Source of the DNA: Siphonodentalium dalli
Taxonomy: Eukaryota > Mollusca > Scaphopoda > Gadilida > Siphonodentaliidae
NCBI GenBank assembly: GCA_032622095.1
Contig: CP136064.1
Location: 246,917,827 to 246,981,826, forward strand
Length of the DNA: 64,000 bases
Reading direction: 5' to 3'
Position 1 is the stretch's first letter, and the number at the start of each line of letters is the position of its first letter. Shown piece after piece: positions 1 through 12,600 of this stretch. Position numbers and translations under genes: made by a program. Under the pieces are notes generated by a model that saw only the letters and a program-made list of their open reading frames with translations, was not told the DNA's origin and did not search any database.

Positions 1-533
1 TGTTGAGTTTGATAGTAAATTTACGAGTCTTTAGAATTCCTCAAATATATCGCATGCAGGTTTTGTTACATGGTACTATGTCTTTAAATTCACAGAAAAT
101 GATATCCCCTTTCTTGGCGCCAAAATACACAAAAAATATTCCCGAGGCGACTGAGTTTCTGAAAAAACAAGATGGTGGATAAGTACCAAATATTGATTTC
201 ATATTAGGTGACCGACCTAATATGGGTTCATATACCGTCACTATATATCGACGCTGATTGGCTAATTGCAAGAACTGACATAATAAAGGAGGGATCAGAG
301 GACATAGTAAAGCGATATGCTATTTGATATAAATTTAGTTCGGCTCGTCAGTTGTTTTTTTACAACTATTTTACGGTGTGCCAAAAACGAACACAACATT
401 TGTTTTTTATCCCCATCTTGTGTATTGATATTATATCCACCAATGTAGTGTAAAATATTTTGTTGGCTCTTGTTTTCAACGAATAATAGCCCCCACGATT
501 TAAAATGGTATCGCAGTAGGGAGAGATACTCAC
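1..533. other. Intron sequence downstream of collagen exon 8; nothing recognised
   Basis: Because the collagen gene runs on the minus strand, this stretch is the intron after exon 8. I read both strands for Gly-X-Y codon runs flanked by splice sites and saw none. No transposon terminus of the families found elsewhere is present. Confidence 0.6.
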
Positions 534-625
534 AGGCAGACCACCTCGACCAGAAAGTCCAGGCTCCCCCTTAGGACCAATCAGCTCACTGATATCAGGA
601 AGAATTGCCGCTTTGCCTTGGAGAC
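534..625 (-). CDS. Collagen exon 8 (last exon in window), Gly-X-Y with a 13-residue break
   Basis: 92 bp. Acceptor 'cgatacag' and donor 'gtgagtat'. It completes the Gly codon begun in exon 7 (G|GT), encodes GLQ, then an interruption '[13 protein letters not shown]', then [15 protein letters not shown], and ends in phase 0. The hydrophobic/acidic interruption is a hinge of the type seen between the short COL blocks of multiplexins. The gene continues beyond base 1. Confidence 0.85.
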
Positions 626-3600
626 CTGTATCGAAAGAACAAAAAAATTTGGAGAATATAACCCACTCTCATAAAAAATATGATGTACAGTAATGCCCTA
701 AATAATCGACCCCTAAACCACAGCAGAATTATGGGAAGTTGTTCAGTATTTAGTCGGAAATATGCCTTGCTGCCATTCATCGGAAAGCTCTCGGTGAGTA
801 CTTTCCGATGAATGGCAACAAGCCATATTTCCGACTAAATCCTGAAAAATGTCCCATAATTCTGCTGTGGTTAAGGAGTCGATTATTTAGGGCATTACTG
901 TATGTAGATCTAAAAAGGCTCATATACTTTGGGCATTACTGTATGTAGAGTTTAGACATTGAATGAGATATGTGACCCGCCATATCAAATCCAGTCGGAA
1001 GTCGGGATTTTTTTACCCTGTGCCAATGCATTCTCTTATATATGCGAGTCGACCATAGGTCGCCTCGCATATATAAGAGAATGCATTGGCCTAACAATTT
1101 TTTATCATTTGTTTTAAATAAATGTTTCTGACAATTTTTAGGACATAAAATAAAAAACATCCATTACCCTGCAGGGAGCCCCACACATACAATGTATATA
1201 GAAGCATATAGATGAGTGTCGTCTGCTCATGTTTGTCTGGGGCTCTGTATGGGTGAAATTATAAAATTGTTAAAGAATACAATAAAAAATTATTAAAATT
1301 GTAAAAAATTGTTAGGCCAATGCATTCTCTTATATAAGAGACACAGGGTAAAAAATCCCGACTTGCGACTGGATTTGATATGGCGAGTCACATATTAAGT
1401 AGATTACATAGACAGTAATCACTTGACTGAACTGGTGACGTGAAATAATTCATGAGATGCAGGGACGTTGTATAAACACGAGAGCACATTGCATTCGTGT
1501 GTTTTACAAAATAGTTCATGTGTCGATTGAATAATATCACGTCACCAGTTCAATTAAGTGTTTATTCTGTTTATTATATTCCACTATTAAAATCTGATTT
1601 ACTAGAAATCCGAATCATACTGCCATTATACCCATGATGCATAAATTTCTATAGCGTGTATGAATACAAAACCCGCTATTTAAAGTGATATAATTCAATA
1701 GTGAAATTATCTTTTATAATCACTCGAGAAATCAAGGTAAACCACGTGCACACACAGGTAAGTTGTAACTGGAGGTCTACAACTATGAATGCACCTTTAA
1801 CCCTTTAGGACGGGAGCTGCGCTGGTGCAGCATTACAGATCATGTACCAGTGCATTCTCTTATATATGTGAGTCTCCCATAGGGAGCCTCGCATATATAA
1901 GATAATGTACTGACTTACATGGTCAAGACAAATATTGTTAGAGCAATGTATTCTCTTATATATGAGAGACTCATATATATATAAGAGAATACATAGGGTA
2001 TTCGCAAAATTTCAGGAAGCTCTAGTAATGGAAGGGTTAAAAGTTGTCATAAAAATATTTGATTAAAGACATATTATGTACTTGTTCGGGTGCGTGAAAC
2101 TGATAAGTTAGTATTCAGGTGCTATGCCAACTGGATGAATGTAGCATTCTACTAACATTGCGAAAACCTCAAGCAAATCGATCGTACCACTCGATAGAAA
2201 ACATCATCTGAACTATGCTCAATTGTAAACATTTACTACTCGATTCGGGACGCATCTATCGGCGATAAACTAACGAAAACGATTTTGTCATCGACAGTCA
2301 CTAATATATAAGAATGACGGTGCACGTTGTCAATTTACATATGATAATAGTAAAACAACTACTTTGAACAAGATTATTCTCCATTTCTATTTGATCACCC
2401 TACAGGAGTGTTTCACATCACTTTAATTATATCAATTTATGGGAGCAGGACATATTTCTTTGACTAGTTGTGAAATCAATGTCATTCGCAGTCATCGTCT
2501 GATGAACGACAATCTTTAATTTGACAGGTACGACTGTCTTCTTGTTGCATAATATTATGCAAATTACTGCAACACACCACAGCCATATATCATATGAAAA
2601 ATAATAAAATGCGATGACTGATTTTTATACTCAACAGTACAATGCTTGGAATTGTACATGAAAGCCTGTTGTGACTCATAATGTTGCTTAATTATCTTTT
2701 TATTCATTAACCCTTTACCCAACAAACCGGCCAAAACCGGCCAAATAAAGCTTCAACAGCCTAAAATATCTTGGGTCTGTCTCAATAAAACCATACAAAT
2801 ATGGATATCATTGGAACCGGCTCCTTGGCCACATTGTGATAGTTACAGTTATGCCCTGTGCCAATGCATTCTCTTATATATGCGAGTCGACCATAGGTCG
2901 CCTCGCATATATAAGAGAATGCATTGGCCTAAAAAAAATCTTTTTTTACCATTTTTTCTTACATTCTTTAACAATTTTATAATTTTTAATGTGTTAAGCC
3001 AATGCATTCTCTTATATATGCGAGGCGACCTATGGTCGACTCGCATATATAAGAGAATGCATTGGCACAGGGCCCTTATGTTGGGTAAAGGGTTAAGTAT
3101 TAACACTAAGACATGAAACATGCAACTCACACAAGCCTGCAAATAGTGTGTCTGTCATTTGCAGAATGAGGTCCCCAGAAGGTGAATTTAGGGTCCTATC
3201 CTGCATCGTGGGCTAGCATCATCAAATTCACCCTCTGTGGACCTCATTCTGCTTAGGCCTCATCTTCTGTGATGTTTCCATAGTTTCAAATTAACAATGT
3301 TTTTTTGTTACTTTTTCCCTTCTGTTCGGTTTCTATATCCCCTAATTATCGGAAGATAAAATGCATAATCGAGGTGACTTATGGGTGAACATCACAAATT
3401 TCATCTCGGAAACTTCAATCTGATTGTAAGTCGTCCATAGCAGTTGAGGCCTAAGCATAATGAGGTTCCCAGATGGTAAATTTGGTGATGCTAGCCCACA
3501 TAGCATAATAACATCACTAAATTCACCCTCTGGGGACCTCATTCTGTAAATGATAGACACACTATTTGCAGGCTTGAACTCACAACCCTCATCGGACAGC

Positions 3601-6600
3601 TTTAAGGTTGACATAAATCATGTAGCATATATTACATAACACTTGCCACATTTTATCTAGACACATTTTATTTATTACCCTACAGTCACTTATCATGAAG
3701 ATAGAATGTTGTTTCTGAGAAAATGTGTGTTCTTTGATAAGATTTTTACTGTATAATGACACTAAAGTTTTATTACAATACTATAAAGAATTTAGCCACT
3801 AAAATGTTATTATTTTTTATAAAAATAACATTCAAACCTAACACATAAAGAGCAATCAATTTGTTTTCTGTTTGATATTTCTCATGAACATTTGAAGGAA
3901 GTCATGAACTAATGTTTGTGTTTGAGTGCAAAGTAAATGAAAGGAGACAGTATTGAGTAGTACATGTGAACTTGAACCTATACAAATTCTGGAATTGAAC
4001 TCTCTCAGTGCTGGGAATTTGTGGCATGTAGACGCCCTAGCCTGCAAATAGTGAGTCTGTCTTTCGCAGAATGAGGTCCCCAGAGGGTGAATTTAGTGAT
4101 GCTATCCCGCATAGTGGGCTAGCATCACCAAATTACTGTGTGGGATAGCATCACTAAATTCACCCTCTGGGGACCTCATTCTACTTAGGCCTCAACTGCT
4201 ATGGGAGCCCTAGCATCAGATTAAAATTCCCCAGTTGAAGTTGGTGATTTTCACCCATTTGTCACCTCAATTATTAATTTTATCTTCTGCAGAATGAAAC
4301 AAGTAACTAAATTATTATGCGGGGATAGCATCACTAAATTCACCCTCTGGGGACCTCATTCTGCGAATGACAGACACATTACTTGCAGGCTTGGTAGATG
4401 CCTGATATCCACACATAGATTTCTAACAGTTTGTATATGTGATATATAGTGGATTAGGCCAATATAAAAACATGCTTGTGTGACAGTGCTATTTTATATA
4501 CCAAAACAGTATATGCCTTTATCACATGCTACACATGTATACTAACTAAGTTATTAAACTTAACTCACTAATATACATTTTATAGCCACATTGTAATCAT
4601 TTCATTCCGCGTACTTGGTTCATTCCATTCCGCGCTATTCCGTTCTATACATTTCCCGTTCCCAGTCGCATTGCTGTTCTGCATGTTGCTATTTCGTATT
4701 TCTACTTTTGCCCAATACCTCATCCACTCTATTCTCTACCTTTTATTTAGCGCCCAATCTGAGACCTAACTGTCGGACACTAAGGTAATGTTATTTGCCG
4801 CCTTTTGTCAGTTCATAAATTGTGTTTGAGGTGTCAACATCGCTGCTGTATTGTGTTATCGCACTTGTAATTCTTCAAATGTCTGAAGAATGTAGAAGTT
4901 GATAAAGTATAAGAAATGAATACTACGTTATGACATCTTGACAGCTTGAGTATTCGATTAAATGCATGAAGACTTTTAAGGTAGGCTTAGTGTTTTCATA
5001 GACCCTGCCAGATGTTTAGACTCAGAGCCCATAAATGTTTGTGATATAGCGACTGATGGTTCACTAAAGACCCACCCCTGTGCTCTACCACACTTGATTC
5101 TCAGTCCCTCCCCTCCTCAAATATATTTCTTTGCATAATTTTCAGGTAGACTTTTTTCTCAAGCCTTTACCCTTCCATGACTGGAATTTCCTGAATTTTT
5201 TCGAAAACCCTTTGCCAATGCATTATCTAATATATGCGAGTCTCCCATAGGGAACCACGCATATATAAGAGAATGCATTGGCCTAACAATATTTACCTTG
5301 ACTGTGTAAGCCAGTGCATTCTCTTATATATGCGAGGCTCCCTATGGGTAACTCACATATATGAGAGAATGCATTGGCACAGGATCTTTAATGCTGCACC
5401 AGCACAGCTCCCGTAATGAAAGGGTTAATTAACCTTCAAAGTACATTGCAATGACCCAATAATCAGTCTATTTAAAAAACAAATTGGACACTTTAAAGAC
5501 ATATTATGGACTTGTTTGGGTGCTTGAAATTGATAAGTTAGTACTCAGGCGCTATGCCAACATGCGAAATGTAGCATTCTACTAACATCGCCGATTTTTT
5601 TTAAAGAAATCGACCATACCACTCCATAGAAAACATCGTCCGAACTACGCCCAATTGTAAATATTTACATCTTGATTCGGGACGCAACAATCGCCGATAA
5701 ACTAATGCAAATGATTTTGCCATCGATGCTCATCGCATTTAATAAATATATAAGACTGGCGGCGCGTGTTAATATTAATATTCATAAAAATAACTACTTT
5801 GAGCAAGATTATTCTCCATTTCTACTTGATCACCCTATCGGAGTGTTTCACATCACTTTAAATAAACTATTATTGTATAGAACTGACCATTTAAAAATAT
5901 ACAATGGAAGCTGTTGGAAGAGTCTATTATTCAGCTGGATAAGTGCTTATGAAAAATGAGCAGACGACAGACAGACCAAAGGATAATGCAAATGCAGAAG
6001 AATTCTTATACATTGTTGGGAAATGTTCAGATAATACGTTCAGCAAACAACTTATGGTTGTTTACTGAACTTATTATCTGAACATTTCCTAAGGGGACTA
6101 CTCATCAATGAGTATTTAGTATAGAAATAGTTAAAGATGATCTATAATCTCTCCTATAACACTTTTTATATAGTTTCCTGAGTATAAAATAATAAATATG
6201 AATCGAAGACCCCTTTCCGGAAACCCTTATATCAATTAATATTCATGTTATGCCAAACTTTCTGGTATAATACATGTAATAAATTTGGGACAATTTATGG
6301 CTCGCGAGAATGTTCGGAGCATAGCAAGGGGAAGAACTCTATCTCTATCTGAAAACGCCTGAAAATTTCATAATGGTCTGTTCTAAAAATAGTAAAAAAA
6401 ATTGTCCCAATTGATTATTACATTATATAAGAAAATATCAATATAAAATAATTCCGGACAGGTGTGTTCGAGTCATATTTATTATTTTATGCACCGGAAA
6501 CTATATATAACTTGTCAAAGGATGAGATGGACCATCTTCAAGAATAAAACATAAAAAATAAAATTTGCCTGCCACAAAATTGTGTGAGAATCTAGTAATT

Positions 6601-9600
6601 AACCCTTTCAGTGCCAAGTCCGATTTTTGTATCAACCCATATTTCCTAGATCATTTTTCAAATTTATTGATTATAATAATGTGATACATTGATGGAAAGA
6701 GCTTATTATAATCAATAAATTTGAAAAATGATCAAGGAAATATGGGTTGATACAAAAATCGGACTTGGCACTGAAATGGTTAAGTTATATTGGCCTCAGC
6801 TGATAGTAGTTAACATATTTTCAGATGCCATGAATTCCTTGAATAATTGAAATCGTATTTTCTGAAGGGTATCTTCTGAATGTATATCGTTTTTGATAGC
6901 AATCGACAGCTTTTGAATCAATAAACATACATTTATATTGTTACATAATCCATACAATTTCCCTCGAGATATAATCAAATAAGTTTCTTGAGAAAAGTGG
7001 TTGTTTTTAAATCAATTCTTTTAGTGACTGAGTTCAGGTTGGCGTGTGTCGAGTGTTGCTTTAGTTGGTAATTTGGCTAAATTAACACTCCTACATACAC
7101 TCAAACTGTGGAATTTAAATGGAGTATGTTGGTTGGTTGAAATCATGTCATGTGATGTCGTGCGTATGCTCCAACTTGTTTTTATATTGTATGGATGCAA
7201 CTTTTCGTGTTTCACACAAAATTTCAGACCAACTCGGAATGCAAGCAAAATTTTCAACATCCATTTATTAAATGAACTCCCTCCCCCACACATCAAGATC
7301 AGTGATGCCATGTCCTGTTTATGCTCCTTTTTAGATCTACATACAGTAATGCCCTAAATAATCGACTCCTTAACCACAGCAGAATTATGGGTAACTTTTC
7401 AGGATTTAGTCGGAAATACGGCTTGTTGCCATTCATCGGAAAGCTCTCACTGAGAGCCATATTTCCGAATAAATCCTGAAAAGTTACCCATAATTCTGCT
7501 GTGGTTAAGGAGTTGATTATTTAGGGCATTACTGTATATTATTAGAACAACACATAATTCATAGATCATAATTGGAAGTCTGTGTACATGAAGCAACTGA
7601 CTCCTGTCGGCAATACATGTAACAATATATGACAGAAGCGACAAGCACATGTATATGTACACATCTTAACCATTTAATGGGTACCATGACATGTATGTCG
7701 TTTAACCCTTTCAGTGCCAGGGGCCGATCTCATCGGCCCTAATTTACGGTCTGTAAAATCGGCCCTAAAAAATAAAAAAATTAAAAAAATACAATTTATA
7801 TATATATATATATTTGTTTTTTTGGGTTGAATTTTTTTTGGGTATGCTTAAGCATGCTATAGCGAATTTAAAAACAAACTGGATAAAACCTTAGGGGCAT
7901 GTTATAACTCAAAACTATCACCAAGTATTCATAGTAATAATTTTGATGCCCATGAAAAACGTAAGATTCCCTGGCACTAAGCCTACAAAATAAGTCTGTT
8001 AAAGAATATAAGAAAAAATTATTAAAATTGTAAAAAATAATAACAAATGATGAATTTTTTTTAGGCCAATGCATTCTCTTATATATGCGAGGCGACCTAT
8101 GGTCGACTCGCATATATAAGAGAATGCATTGGCACAGGGTATATGGGTTGATACAAAAATCAGACCTGGCACTCAAAGGGTTAATGGTTGATGAGCAAGC
8201 CTTGAAATAGGGTGTCTGTCATTTGCCGAATGAGGTCCCCAGAGGGTGAATTTAGTGATGCTACCCCCACATAGCGGGCTAGCATCACCAAATTCACCCT
8301 CTGGGGACCTCATTCTGCTGAGGTGTAAGCAGAATGAGGTCCCCAGAGGGTGAATTTGGTGATGCTAGCCCGCTATGCAGGGTAGCATCACTAAATTCAC
8401 CCTCTGGGGACCTCATTCTGCAAATGACAGACACCCTATTTCAAGGCTTGTTGATGAGTGGAATGACATAGATGTTGATTTACAGTAGATTGAGGGTATT
8501 ATTATGTTAGAGTGTTCATAAATTCGAAAACTCATCTCCTAAAACTTTTCATGGATATAATGGGGAGAGATATTGTTTTTATTATTTTTACATTGATAGC
8601 GTGCATTGGCTTACAAGGTCAAGGTAAATATTGTTAAGCCAATGTATTCTTTTATAAATGTGAGGCTCCCTATGGGAGACTCGCATATATAAGAAAATGC
8701 ATTGGCACCGGGCTTTCGAAAAAAAATTCAGGAAGCTCCAGTCATGAAAGGGTTAATAATGTTGTCTGTATGATTTATTTGTTACAATAGGCGATTGGTA
8801 CAATATAACTCAGTTTATTTGCAATAATATATTCGCTCATGAACATGACGTCGTATATGGCGTACTCACCCATCAAAGCATTAATCTAACTATTTTCTAA
8901 TTTACAGAGGCAATTGATAGTTCCTAGAGACTTTGAATCAGTGCATAATAAAGAAAACTTGCATAAAAAACTAAAACTTTCATGTTGTTAATGAATAAAT
9001 AATAGCACATAAAATAAAAAAAATGCATGTTCATGTTGACATGTTTGCTTTAGCGGATAATTAACACATAAAATAAAAACCAGAATACACTTTCATATTT
9101 GCTTTAGTGCATAATCACAGGAACAATCAAAGAATTTACCCTTTCTGTACTAAACAATCAAATGTATAAGAAACTTGCATTATCCTTTGGTCTGTCTGTC
9201 TATCGTCTGCTCATTTTCCAAAAGCACTTCTCCAGATGAATAATAGACCCTTCTAATGCATATTTTTAAAGGCACACTTAATTTTCGAATGCCCAGATAA
9301 CATTATACAAAACATATTCCATATTATATAACATTTGGAAGAGGAACCAAAAAATGTATATAATCCAACAGAATACGGAACAGCTGTGGCCAAGGGGTGT
9401 CCACCAAGTGATAGCGATTCTCATTATTCCAAGACTTTCCCCGTTGTCAACCCAGAATGCATCAGAATTCAACCTAAGATATAGAGTTATTCCCCCTTCC
9501 ATTGAGAATGATATAATTTACAGTACAGTCCGGATCAAAATTAAGCACAGATCACACCTCGACAAAAACAACATGTTCCCAGTTTATTCGATTGGATCAG

Positions 9601-12600
9601 TTGATAATACAATGTTTTGGAGCTTCCTCTTTCAAATGGTATATACTATGGAATATGTTATATATAATGTGATCTTGTGATTCGAAAATTAAGTGGGCAT
9701 TTAGATGGTTGTTTGTTGAACTTATTATCTAAACATTTCCCTCAATAAATATGGATCCTTTTGCACTTTTATTTATCTGTCATTTGCTTCTATCACCTTA
9801 TCATCCCTCCAAATCAATAATAGACCATTCAGATGTACACTGCTTATTAACTGACTGGGAGAGTCCATTTAGTATAGAAAGGATTAAAACACTCTTGTGT
9901 CGTCATTTTGCTTCCAAGTTGGAGAGAATCAACTAATAGAACAGACAATATGGATAATGTCTGAGACAGGACAAAATGCCGAAATGGCCATTTATGATAC
10001 ATATAATTGGTTGTTTTTTTTTTCAAAGTCATATTTTGACCAATTTAAGTTTAGTCATTTAAATGAGACATGGCACATTAAAATAAAAAAAATATAAACT
10101 AACCTTGCAAACCAGGAGGTCCTTGTCGTCCATCAAAGCCCATTGGACCTCTTGGTCCCACTGGACCTGTTTCACCTGCCTTTCCTTGAGGTCCGAGTTC
10201 TCCAATCTCACCAGGTGGTCCGCGTTTTCCTGGGACTGCGCCACCATCAACGAACACATCATCACCACTATCACCTGATCCCACAGTATCACCACCAGGT
10301 GGTCCAGGTGGACCAATGGGTCCTTGAGTGCCAGTCTGTCCACCATCACCCTTCACACCGCGTTCACCTTTCACACCAAAGCCTCTGTCTCCCTAGTAAT
10401 AGAAATCACATGGAAAATTTAAAATAAACTTTTAACCCTTCCATTGACAGGAGCTTCCTGAAATTTTGCGAAAACCCTCTGCCAATGCATTCTCTTAGTG
10501 CCACCGCAGACGCTGCGATTAAAATCGTAAGTGGGGAATATCGCAGGTAGAGCATCCACTGCGCATGCTCAAGACAATATCACAGTCATATCGTAGCGAT
10601 CAAGCAATGATTATTGCCAGGAAAATCGTGGCATGACCTTGGCAACGCATGCGATCATAGCTGTCACATGACCATGGTCACACCGGTCTCACAATTTATT
10701 GGCATGTGCTCGATCACTTGGATAAAATCGTAGCTGCAGACATCGCAGCACCGTAGCGTCTGAGGGCAAGCCACTTTTCTCCACCGGCGATTTTCCCAAC
10801 TTACGATATTAATCGCAGAGTCTGCGGTGGCACTTACATATAAGAGAAACATTGGCCCAAGAATTGAGACCAGCGAGATTTTCACAGAATGATTTTATAT
10901 GTAATTCCCTTGAGACATGCAACTCCTGGAATACCAGAGTCCAAATGTGTTTACGCCAATCATGCAGAGATTGTGCCCTCTATTTGAGATAATTTTTTAC
11001 AGTGTTAACTGTACGTGTGCACATTCATTCGTATTGCAAAGTTTCTTACGCAAGAGCAGCGCTTTATATACAGTAATGCCCTAATCGACTCCTTAACCAC
11101 AGCAGAATTATGGGTAACTTTCAGGATTTAGTCTCAGTGAGAGCTTTCCGATGAATGGCAACAAGCCATATTTCCAACTAAATCCTGAAAAGTTACCCAT
11201 AATTCTGCTGTGGCCAAAGAGTCGATTATTTAGGGCATTACTGTATATAGGCCGTTTGTTGAACTTATTATCTGAGCATTTCCCACCAATGAATGAATAG
11301 GAATCCTTCTGCACTTGTATTACTGTATTCTGTTTATATTTTCTGAACATCCCTCCAGAAGAATAATGCACCATTCCTATGTATACTTTTATAACTGATT
11401 AATTTAGCAATGAAGGGTTAACAAACCACTACTGACCTTTTGACCTGGCAGACCGATGAGGCCCGCATCTCCAGGGTAACCAGGTCCTCCGGGGAATCCG
11501 TCCACTCCAGGAATTCCAGGTTCGCCTGCAAGACCTGCGTTACCTTTTGAACCCTTCTCTCCCAATCCGCCACCATTGAACGGCGGTTCTGGAATGAATC
11601 CACCTGGTGGGCCAGGTGGTCCCGCCTCACCCTTTGGTCCCTGCATGCCAATCCCAGGACTACCAGAATTACCAGGAATTCCCTATAAAACAAAAATAAA
11701 TAAAATAATATGAATCATACGTGACATGTAGTGGAGCAACCACAAGTGCTGTGGCTCTCATGGATTGTGCAATCTTGTCTGGATTCTGACCCACATAGCC
11801 AACATGACGTAAATGACGTCATGAACCGTGCCATGACGTCTTCTCTGGTTTTCATTGAACTAACTAACAAAATAGGTCTAAACGAAACTAATATGCCTTA
11901 ATCACATGAGAATTCTTCGGAAGTGGTGAAGTTGACAATTTTATTTTCATCTCGTTGGTCCACTTCCAACTCCACAATTTTACACTCTCCAGACAGTTGC
12001 TAACCAGAGTCACATGTCAATTTTACAAAAAAATGTACATGCCACCACTCATCGCTATAGAAAATATAGAACAAATTATATGACATCATCACTCACCTGC
12101 ACCTAAGGTATAAGCTCCAATGTTGTGGTTGCTATAAAATCGAGCACCAGAGACAAGCCTAAAAGGCGAGTCATGGAGTCATTGTCACAAGAAACCTGAT
12201 CACATTCATAGCCAGCTTTTCAGATCGGACAACATTTGCCTTGACCTTGTAAGTCAGTGCATTCTCTTATATAAGCGAGGCTCCCAATGGGAGATTCATA
12301 TATATAAGAGAATGCACTGGCACAGGATCTTTAATGCTGCACTAGCGCACCTTCCGTCATGGACCCCAATCTCCCACCATAAAAGTGTTAACACTGAAAG
12401 CACACACTGATATCCAAATTAGTGTGGAAAGAGACCGTGTGTGAATTTTCAATGCATCAAAGGATAATCTCATTTACTGATTGGCTGAATATATCTGCTA
12501 ATAAAATAATTTGATTGGCAACTTGGGAAAGATTAATTATGCTGAACGTAAGTGAGACTAACATCTTGTCCAGGTATTCCCGGATCTCCTTTGGATCCCA

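Noticed and set aside
2811-3142. Recurring peptides of the type '[22 protein letters not shown]' in many frames (also 8065, 22178, 25678, 29647, 49527) that look like a repeated small protein family
   Set aside because: They are readings of the 69-bp hairpin module, which gives the same peptide on both strands because it is a palindrome. No conserved start, no codon bias, and substitutions follow stem pairing.
7021-7357. Overlapping open frames of 96 and 103 codons on opposite strands
   Set aside because: No domain, no splice context in the collagen intron, and neither frame has a codon pattern favouring it.
10143-10427. Plus-strand frame of 94 codons rich in His, Leu and Val
   Set aside because: It is the antisense of collagen exon 7; the Gly-X-Y frame with matching splice sites is on the minus strand.
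10664-10885. 73-codon minus frame with a signal-peptide-like start
   Set aside because: It lies inside the Harbinger-like element Q and runs out across its TTA flank into the C element; no conservation evidence.
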